Of a DNA stretch of 64,000 nt, positions 55,811 to 64,000 are shown piece after piece. The stretch spans positions 19,959,114-20,023,113 of the forward strand of contig NC_088710.1 of NCBI RefSeq assembly GCF_963576615.1, written 5' to 3'. The position numbers were made by a program, and so were the translations under genes. This DNA is from Watersipora subatra. Lineage: Eukaryota; Bryozoa; Gymnolaemata; Cheilostomatida; Watersiporidae. How positions within the stretch are numbered: position 1 is the stretch's first letter; every line of letters starts with the position of its first letter. Under the pieces are notes generated by a model. It did not search any database. It worked only from the letters and a program-made list of their open reading frames with translations, and was not told where the DNA came from.

Positions 55811-56369
55811 GACTAGAAGTAATTTTAACTCCGATTTTCTTGGCAAAAAACAACTCTGGGATCTGAACTCCAATCTCTGAACTCTGATCTCTGAACCCTG
55901 ATCTTTGAAATCTGACAAATCATCTCTTTAGCCTTAGGGTATCAGTCCGCTGCATAAAACTATTAGATGAAAAAGATCAGAGATTCATTTTTTACAAATA
56001 CCTCTCGGCATTACGATAAAAACTCCATATATTATTCAGACCCGAAGACAAAAAATATACCTAAAGATTCAAAGACTTCTATGAAAAAAAACTAATATCT
56101 TCTTACTCATCTGTACTGCCAAGTTGTCAGACGTATCAGAAGGAAAGTTCAGCGACATAATTGATGTTTTGGAATAGTTATTTAAAAATTATGCGTGTTT
56201 TAAATTCTTTTTGGTTTGAGCACTTATCAATATTTGCCACTGTACATTATTAATATTCAAAGACACTAGTACCTTGGCAGACTAGTGTGTTGCGAGAGAT
56301 TGACAGGTATTAACAGGTGTGCCAATGAAGCGCAGGGAACAACTATCTGGACAACTACGCTATACTACT

Positions 56370-56510
56370 CGAGGATGGTTGGTTAGAGCTGGTGTCAGAG
56401 TGCCCATCTCCCAACCTGAATTGCTTCAGCCCTGTTCAAAGCAATCTTTTTTTTAACGTCGAACTCTAGCTTTCGACAGACAGACAGGCATGGCTTATAT
56501 CATAGTGAGG
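56370..56510 (+). repeat. tRNA-derived SINE
   Basis: gatggttggttagagctggt (A-box region), then a B-box-like cctgttcaaagcaat, a T run, a cagacagacagg block and a tail tcatagtgagg. Related to 35.8 and 48.8 kb. Confidence 0.6.
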
Positions 56511-57514
56511 ACTGGAAAAAAAACATGGCCGACAGCAATGGCTCATGAAGATAACAGCCTTTTGATAAAGCGGCAAGGGTTAATCGCTACACAATGGGTG
56601 TCCAACATTTAAAGCTGTGAAGCTTTGCTGTAGGCAGGAGCTATCATATACCCAAAAAACAACCATAGCTTCTCAATTCAGTCGCATGTTTTTATTTGGC
56701 CATTTTTTAAGATTTAGAGCATTTTTGTTACCAGAAAGATGAAACCGCAAAAAGCTGTCGAATCATTCTCCCCTGATACTTTTTCATTACATTTCTGTTA
56801 AATCATTTGACAGGCATTATCAGGTCACTCCTTAGGCTTAATTACACTTTATCATTCTAGAAACAAATTTGCTTGTAAGTAAATTAAGTTTGCACACGGT
56901 TGATATCTCATTACTCTGTTAACAGCTGTTAATATATAACAAATAGATTATTTGTTTAGCTTATCTCATGGTCTGATTGGAAAGGGAGGTTCCTCGCAGT
57001 AGGCATTGTCTGATGACAAATTTAATTTTACTTTGTTACCCTACATGCCATACATTGCATTTCAACTGCTATATTTCCTCAATAGCATATAGGATGAATT
57101 TATCAGTTTAGCACAAGAAGCGGAAATGTTGGCAAAATAGTGGTTGCTTCTAGACCTCAAAATGAACGTTTTGGTCAGGTTTGACAAACCTATCAATAGC
57201 TCGCTAGCCCCTCTAGTTCATTTACATACATTGCACCACGTTTATGTTTGAAAATGTTTATGTTTTGAAAATCCGTCATGTGAGCAATGCTAAATTTTTC
57301 AACTTGACAAAAACAATGCATGTACTGTATGCCAACTTATATGATACCATGAATTACATCAACGAGCCATCGCAGCGTCTTATAAAATATAACAAGATAT
57401 GCATGTGTTAAGTGATGCTATGCAGGGATGCTGTTGGGGCTTAAAACTCATCTTTTCACTGCGCTGTTTAGAAAATGAACAATATCTTTATGCGTAGGTA
57501 GATACCAGAGGTTT

Positions 57515-57930
57515 AAAAATGAACTTACACAACACTTTTGTAGCTGTTACCAGCAACTTTCAGTATTTTTCTATCATTTGCATTTGTTTTTGTTGTTTGA
57601 GGTGATATGAGTGCCAGAATGTTTGAGAAGAGAAATGCGTTCAAAATGGCATGACTAGTTATCGCTGTAATAGTTTATATCGTCCGGTTTCGTTCAAGTT
57701 ACAGAGTTGTGCATCTATATTCTGACGGTTTATTTGCAACTGTAGACATCATATTTACACTTTTGCTTGATCGGAGGGTTTAATGGCCGTGATCAAGTTG
57801 TACCAATTTTAATCTTAAAATATCCTGGCAATCATATCACTTCAAACATAAAAACAATCACAAATAATAGAAAAATAGCGACACTTTTTGATGAAACTTA
57901 TTAAAATTTTGTGCAAGCTCATCTTCAAGA
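57515..57930. mobile_element. fold-back element M2, copy 2
   Basis: The left arm contains ctatcatttgcatttgtttt and gatatgagtgccag; the right arm has ctggcaatcatatcac and aaaaacaatcacaaataata. The centre shares tttgcaactgtagac with copy 1. Confidence 0.7.
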
Positions 57931-57934
57931 ATGA

Positions 57935-58790
57935 CAATAATCAAATAGCGATGGCGCGCCAGGAACAGACATTCACGAGGTCGTGCGGCTGGTGTCACCA
58001 ATTTAAAGCCGACATGATCAGTGTCAACAGAGGATCAAAGCGTATGATGCACTTAACAATTCAAAAACCTGTCACGGCAGATATTGATAACCTTTCTACG
58101 ACTGGCATGGAATATTAATCAACACATTCGTTTACAGATTTTATCGCTCTCAGCGTAACATTCAGAATAGCTCAATCTCCGTCTTCCAATTGCTAGTGCA
58201 TTATGGGAAACCATGGTTTCGACACTGTTAATATAAGCAGTTGGCAAAGGGCGTGAATAGTTCCTGGATATCTACTTAAACTACACATAAAAACTAAATA
58301 AGTTCAGCAGTTTGTTTTTTCACAACACCACGTTCAACACTAAGTGGTCTTCTGTTAAAAGCTCGCTCCGCTTAGTGCACGTGAATGCCACTATTTACCT
58401 CCTCGTGTAAGGTAGCGATGAGATTTCTCGAGTCTCTGCTGCTAAGTTGTTCTGGTATGTAAGGCAAGTGGTATCAGTTTTTTGTACCTTTTGAAAATTT
58501 CCCAACACTTTTTGGATATATATCGACCTTAATGAAGTACTCGCAGAAAGCCAGACCTTTTCCCAGTAATCCTTTCATTTTTAATCAGATAGCCCGCAGC
58601 ATGCAGACGGGTTTTCAACGCAAATTGCTACAGTTCTTTTATGAGAACAATGAGATCTATGAACGCTTTTATTGCATGCAATTATTCTTAATGCTTGTGA
58701 TTAATCTTGATTAATAAAGATTAATCTTGATTAATCTTGATTAATCTTGATACATGTGCAGAGACATGCTTGAGTTTCTAATCAGATGGT
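57935..58790. other. no supported gene; short 10-bp array
   Basis: ttaatcttga is repeated at about 58700-58750; otherwise nothing recognised. Confidence 0.4.
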
Positions 58791-59139
58791 GTTTAAGACA
58801 CCAAAAAGAGTTTTTAGATTAAACATTTTTTGTGACCTGGTAGGTGACACGGAGCTTAAATATACTGCAACAAATTTTTTGGTTTGTGAATTACATGGAG
58901 ATTTTGATGAGCTTCAACATTTGCAGTGCTCAGAAATGATTAAAAGTTGTGGTAGTTGAATTTTAAGTCAGCATTTCTCTGGAGTCAACATGAAAGAAAA
59001 ACACTAAACACACCTGAAACTGCCTAAATTTACCTTACATAGTCAGTAGCAGGATGAAGTATTTACTCCGCCTTTATCTATAACTACCAGTAAGGGCAGG
59101 GATGCCAGGGAGTACTTCTAGTCTGTTTACGATTTGAAA

Positions 59140-59490
59140 TACATTTTTGCAGACTTTTATAAAAAACAAACTTTAACTCTGACTATACAAAATGTGACAC
59201 CATCTTTAGCCAATGAAATACAACACCGATATCCATTCCATTTTGACCGCTTATCAGCATAGATGCAAAATAGAGTTCCTCGGCTGTTGCATATATTGCA
59301 AGATAAGATGATAACGCAGTAAGATGTATTGCTATATCTGGAGCGGCACTGAAACAGTATCTGTTGGATAATCCGGGATTATCCAAGCCAAAATCAGCAA
59401 GCCCACCCTGGGGCTTGCTTGCTGACCTTCAGGTCCAGCACCTTGATTAGCCAGGCTATTGAGCATTAGGGCCTGCATCACTACTTTCAT
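59140..59490 (-). repeat. dispersed repeat R4, copy 2 (inverted)
   Basis: Reverse-complement partner of 55478-55810, carrying a 67-codon open frame in register with the other copy. Confidence 0.85.
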
Positions 59491-59524
59491 TGCTGTTAAT
59501 TGATAAAACAGGAATAAAACATCT

Positions 59525-59780
59525 ACCTGCTATTAAAAAGTTTTCACTTTTAATAGCAGGTGGGTGTTTAAAAAGCTGATTCTCAGGAACCAGATGGAGT
59601 TTTTAAACCAAATATCTTAGCAACCCGGTGGAATGCACGGAGCAGTTCGTCTGTGTGTGAAGTTTCAATAAATTAGCCAGAAAATATGGAAATGCAGAGT
59701 GTTTATGCAGACTAACAGACATACACACAATGACATCTAGGATTGATTAACATAGATATGTTTATAGAAGTTAGTGCATG
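59525..59780 (+). repeat. dispersed repeat R1, copy 2 with its own stem-loop
   Basis: Opens with the hairpin acctgctattaaaaagt / acttttaatagcaggt. The same body as at 780-1000 follows, but the stem sequence is different. Confidence 0.65.
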
Positions 59781-60072
59781 CTAAGTACAACGACAATATT
59801 CTAGATATCAACATCTTTTTTCAGACGCAACCAGTTGAGAAAAGTTTTTAAACTTGTACCCATAATCTATTTGGAAACCAAACAAATACGATTAATCAAT
59901 TCTGATTTTTCTCAGGATATTTTAGTCACTTCCATTAAAAAGAAGATGGCATACGCTAACAAGGGTTGTCACTATCACAAAAAAGTATACTTGCTTGTTG
60001 ATAAGTACTCACTGATGCACAAATGTAAAATGTATTGCAGTTGCAGTTAACGTTTGCTTGGATATCTATGTA

Positions 60073-60833
60073 CAGTCAAACCAGGATAACTCACCCACGG
60101 ATAGTTCGAACACATGGTTAACTCGAACGGTTTCTTTGGTCCGTTCCCACGTAATGATAAATTGCTATAGATAACTCGAACTCAACACTGTTAACGCGAA
60201 CTGTTTTTTGCCCAACGGCTACCGAAACAGTTGTTATCGCTTTAGAAAATCCCTTTATTCCAAGCCATAGAGGTAAACCTCAACTTTTCGTAATTCATAA
60301 GCGTCGTTATTACCACCATCGGCAAAATATTTTTGTCAACGACTTTTCTAAAGGTTTGGTGAAATTTGATTTATACCAAACATCCGCTTAGCGATTGCCC
60401 TTTGGAAGCAAGGTAAAGTGAGGTAATCTTTGCATAAACTTCAAGAAAAATCGGCAAAATTGATCGTGGGTAAAACGCTCAAAAGAAAAAGATGTCTTTT
60501 CTTTTGAGCATTTCAACAACGATCAAGTTTTGCCAATGTCAATCTAAAAAACGTCCTGGCAATAACATCACCTCAAACAGCAAACTAATCTCAAGTGATA
60601 GAAAAATCTCTATACTTTTTGATAAAAACGTTTTAAACTTTACATTAGAAGCATTTAATTTGAAACAAGCCATTTGTGCTTTTGATTTATATTATAGTTT
60701 GTATATGTACATGTATCTACTAATAAATAAGTAAATACATGGACTTGTGACAGTGCTCTGATAACTTGAACGCTCTGATAATTTGAACACTTTCGCTCGG
60801 TCCCGTGAAGTTCGAGTTATCCATGTTTGACTG
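60073..60833 (-). mobile_element. non-autonomous TA-flanked element M1, copy B
   Basis: Termini are cagtcaaaccaggataactc and, inverted, cagtcaaacatggataactc; TA lies on each side. It is the reverse complement of 42133-42865 with shared landmarks (accaccatcggcaaaatatt, gcccaacggctacc). The central hairpin arms are aaacgctcaaaag and cttttgagcattt. Confidence 0.8.
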
Positions 60834-60839
60834 TAGTTG

Positions 60840-62420
60840 CCTTAGCAGTTCAGTAGCATGTCCCAGCCATGCAGTATGCAGTATAATTACATTGAGTACT
60901 TTTACTGCTGTGCAGTACACAGTATACAAACACTACAACTATTTTCTAATGCACAGTAAACAGTATTGATGCAGTGGTTGCGTTACCTACTGCACAGTGT
61001 GCAGTTCTACAGGCAGTGAGTGTATTGCTAGTCCACATTTCACTGTGCTAGATATAGTAGAGACTTTTGTATTACTTGGTACATACATGCATAGCACATT
61101 TTTGTGAAAACTCATCACACAATAAAGCATTTAGTTGATTTGGTTGGAACCACGATATGACACGATTGCAGAATGTGAACGCTGCTCAATCACTATGTTT
61201 CCATGGTGCGCAGTACTGCGAAGCAGCCCCCCTCCGAAGTCGAGGGGATTGTACGTTTCCATGCTGCGCAGTGGTTTTCAGAATTTCAGCAAATTAGCCA
61301 GAGAAGAGAAATTGTATAAATCGAATCGCCTGATGGAGAAATAGAATCGATCACGGATACCGAACGTCATAAACGATCTTTTTATGATTCTGTCGTCATT
61401 ATACTTTTATTTACAATACACATTCACAAGGTTTTACAAACCTAACACACTTTTTACAAAGTAATATATTTTTAATAAGTATTTTTAAGTAATATATTAT
61501 TTATACGTCAATTTAGGACTTGCCACCTATTTTTCGAAATGTGTTGGCATCGATAACAAAGGTCAGGAAAGTAATCACCTCATCATCCTCGTGAATGCAG
61601 ACCATAATTAAATTTAAGTGAAAGAAGATCGGAAGAATAAAAAAACAAGATTAGCAGGACAACCTTTGTACTAGTTTATGGCCTTCGAAGAATCCGTATC
61701 CACGGCATGAGAGCTATGCGCAGCCACTGCGCAGTCGCTGTTTCTTTGCTGCGAATTTGCACTGGCTTCGCACTGATCAGTGCGCAGTGATTTCAGTGCG
61801 AAGACGCCGTTTCCATGATTCGGAGATAGCGCAACTCCGAAGCACTGCGCATCATGGAAACATAGTGAATATTAAGTAGGTGTGGGCAAGCAATTTAATT
61901 ACATTTAGTATGTTGTATATGGTTGAAATTAAAATCCAATACGGTTTTAATATAGACTGTTGATGAAAATACAATACAAAGACGGCAATTTCGTTAGCAT
62001 GGTGATAAATAATACTGGATTACTTATTCTGAAATGATAGGAAATTAGAGAACATGTTCATGAGATTGCTAAACATAACATCTGACAATTTTGTACAATG
62101 CAGTGCAGACACTTGGAAAGCCCGCGGTGTCAGTTGATTTGCAGCCTCAACTTCATACTAATCCGCAGTTGCAGTGCACATGCAGTTTCAAGTTTTGAAG
62201 AATATGTATTTGCAGTATGCATGAATGGCTGGGTTTCAAGTAAGCTGTAGTGAGCTGTTTCCAGTCAGCTGAGGTTACAATCACTGGAAGCAAGTTAGCA
62301 GTAGATCACAGAAGGCAGTTGCAGTAGCAGCAAGTGCCTACTGCGCATTGGACATTATAACGCAATACGAAATTACTGCGTACTGCACTGTAATGCAGTG
62401 CAGTTCTAATGCGTCATTGC
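60840..62420. repeat. GCAGT-rich sequence split by a MITE
   Basis: Frequent tgcagt/actgca words on both sides of the element at 61191-61867. Inverted ends may be cccagccatgcagtatgc near 60862 and its rough complement near 62215. The family was not identified. Confidence 0.4.
61191..61867. mobile_element. Harbinger-like MITE
   Basis: Terminal inverted repeats cactatgtttccatggtgcg and (inverse of right end) cactatgtttccatgatgcg are flanked by AAT on both sides (61188-61190 and 61868-61870). The subterminal zones are rich in tgcgcagt. The interior is AT-rich with no transposase. The 3-bp target duplication suggests PIF/Harbinger; the class is inferred. Confidence 0.65.
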
Positions 62421-62424
62421 AACA

Positions 62425-63495
62425 AATCCATTAGAAAGTTATTTAGATTTTTTAAGTAAAGCAACTTATTGTAAAATCAATCAAAACTCGGACACCAAAC
62501 TCTCTCTATGCGTATTGCAGTCATGTTTTACAATAAGTTCTAAGAATTTACTTTCCCACGAATGGTTGCCTTGATCAACTTGCTCAATCTCATGTCAATC
62601 ACCAAGTCCAGCATATTTTATATATATCAACTCATTATAGATAACGCACAATTTGTCTGCCATTGCCTCGTTGTTATGGCATGACCACCATCGTGAAAGT
62701 TCAGTCAGTGAAGTCAACCGTAGACACGCTGGCGGTTGTATTATCAAGGAATAGAGACACGCTTGTTTCAGAACAGTAATTGACAGCCCTGGCACTCGGC
62801 GAATAGAAGAATTCTGTGAGAAGGCTGTTCTTGTACTAGGGCATGCGGGTAACGGAGAAGTCCGACCGATGCAGCCGTGAGCAAAGATAATCGCTGTGTC
62901 TACACGCACTGATAAAAACCATAGAGTTGGCTTCTTATCTCAAGTATTTTAGTGGCTGACATAGGACGAGCATGTTGTCTGGAATCATGCTTGAAGTGGA
63001 TTAGCGACGTCTTTGCCTATCAGTAAGTGCCTTCTTTTATGCTTTTATTTTGTAAAAGTAGAATTTCTCAACTCCAGACTCTCTAGCGGTCTAATGCTGA
63101 CAGTTTCTGTGTGTGATCGTTTGGTTTTAAAGCTGTCATTTCAAAAACAAAATCCTTAATGCTATTTACCATTTTATTTATCAGCATTTATCGATTATAA
63201 TTTTAATCATTTACCTGGAAAAGCCAAACCTAACGCTGCTTGAAGTATTTTATAATGAACAGTTGACAAATGGTTAATTTGTGGAAGCAGTCCATTATTT
63301 GCAGTGATGAAAAGATTGTCTTCTACTTCATCAACATGTGGTTCAGCATGAAAACCTTGCAATAGTGGCTGACAGAATAATCAGGAATACCAAAACTTTG
63401 TTAGCAGTAGAATTGCTGCTGACAAGCTAAATTCTGTCATCGTAGAACTGAGCTGATAGCAGAATAGGCGCCAATCGTAATAGAGCCTAAATAAT
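62425..63495. other. no supported gene
   Basis: A 104-codon minus-strand frame at 62595-62909 has no recognisable motif and no flanking splice logic. Left uncalled. Confidence 0.35.
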
Positions 63496-63503
63496 GCCAT
63501 AAT

Positions 63504-63930
63504 GGAGCCGCAGTAGAGTTATAATAAAATATTGATAGTAATAATGGATTCACAGAGGTGTTATACCAAAGTATTGATAGTAATAATAAAGTCACAGTAG
63601 AGTTATACCAAAGTATTGATAGTAATAATAGAGTCACAGCAGAGTTAAACCAAAGTATTGATAATAATAACAGAGTCACAGTAGAGTTATAAGAAAGTAT
63701 TGATAGTAATAATAGAGTCATAGTAGAGTTATACCAAAGTATTCGTACTATTAATAGAGTCACATTAGAGTTATAACAAAGTATTGATAGTATTAATAGA
63801 GTCACAGTAGAGCTATAACAAAGTATTGGTAGTAACAATAGAGTTATAAAATAAGTTTAATAGACATAATGCCGTCATCACAGAGTTGTAGCAAAATCTT
63901 GATAGTAGTAGCAGAGTCATAGCAGAGTTA
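63504..63930 (+). repeat. 42-bp minisatellite
   Basis: Nine to ten imperfect copies of a unit opening agagtcacagtagagttata and ending gatagtaataat. As 42 is a multiple of three, a 133-codon minus-strand frame of 14-residue repeats appears; it is not a gene. Confidence 0.88.
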
Positions 63931-64000
63931 AAATCCTGTTTCTATTTATCAACCACACAGTCGTGATAGAGTTAAACAAGTAATAGAAATGGTACTAAGT

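Noticed and set aside
62595-62909. 104-codon minus-strand frame
   Set aside because: No recognisable protein features; both ends fall in unremarkable sequence.

Overview
The window is nuclear DNA of an invertebrate animal. It is AT-rich and gene-poor, with GT-AG introns, tRNA-derived SINEs, LTR and non-LTR retrotransposons, and several TA-flanked inverted-repeat elements. The two host proteins I can recover (a DHRS11-type short-chain dehydrogenase and a sigma-class glutathione S-transferase) are animal-type. A lophotrochozoan (mollusc, annelid, bryozoan) would fit, but the sequence alone does not settle the phylum. Nothing here is bacterial.

Host genes sit in the first 17.4 kb. A complete six-exon SDR gene runs on the minus strand (2375-10639, 248 codons). 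It lies head to head with a complete five-exon sigma GST on the plus strand (11080-14373, 215 codons). Only about 440 bp separate the two start codons, so they may share a promoter. A decayed copy of the SDR 5' end (exon 1, intron 1, start of exon 2) lies just beyond the 3' end of the gene at 1325-1960. The last exon of another SDR paralogue lies at 17249-17356. I read this as the remains of a tandem SDR cluster.

The rest is mostly mobile and repetitive DNA. SDR intron 3 holds a wrecked Ty3/gypsy element with a perfect 94-bp triplication in its reverse transcriptase. Downstream are a degenerate LINE (15.0-15.8 kb), a hAT fragment (19.4 kb), a 5'-truncated Ty1/copia element with a long open pol frame (20.0-23.7 kb), a LINE 3' fragment (25.6 kb), a LINE with an open RT frame (27.5-29.3 kb) and a nearly intact Ty3/gypsy element with near-identical LTRs and a 5-bp target duplication (30561-35184). 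From 35 kb to the end I found no convincing host gene. That half carries SINEs, three families of pogo/Tc1-like or fold-back non-autonomous elements, a Harbinger-like MITE, a 19-bp satellite of 34 copies, a polypyrimidine tract, a 21-nt poly-G run and a 42-bp minisatellite. Many short open frames there are by-products of these repeats.

The observations I rate highest are the shared SDR/GST intergenic region with the SDR duplication history, the adjoining perfect palindromes 57 bp from an SDR exon, the 94-bp triplication, the two inverted copies of a TA-flanked element that shares an internal arm with a second fold-back family, and the three-variant 19-bp satellite.
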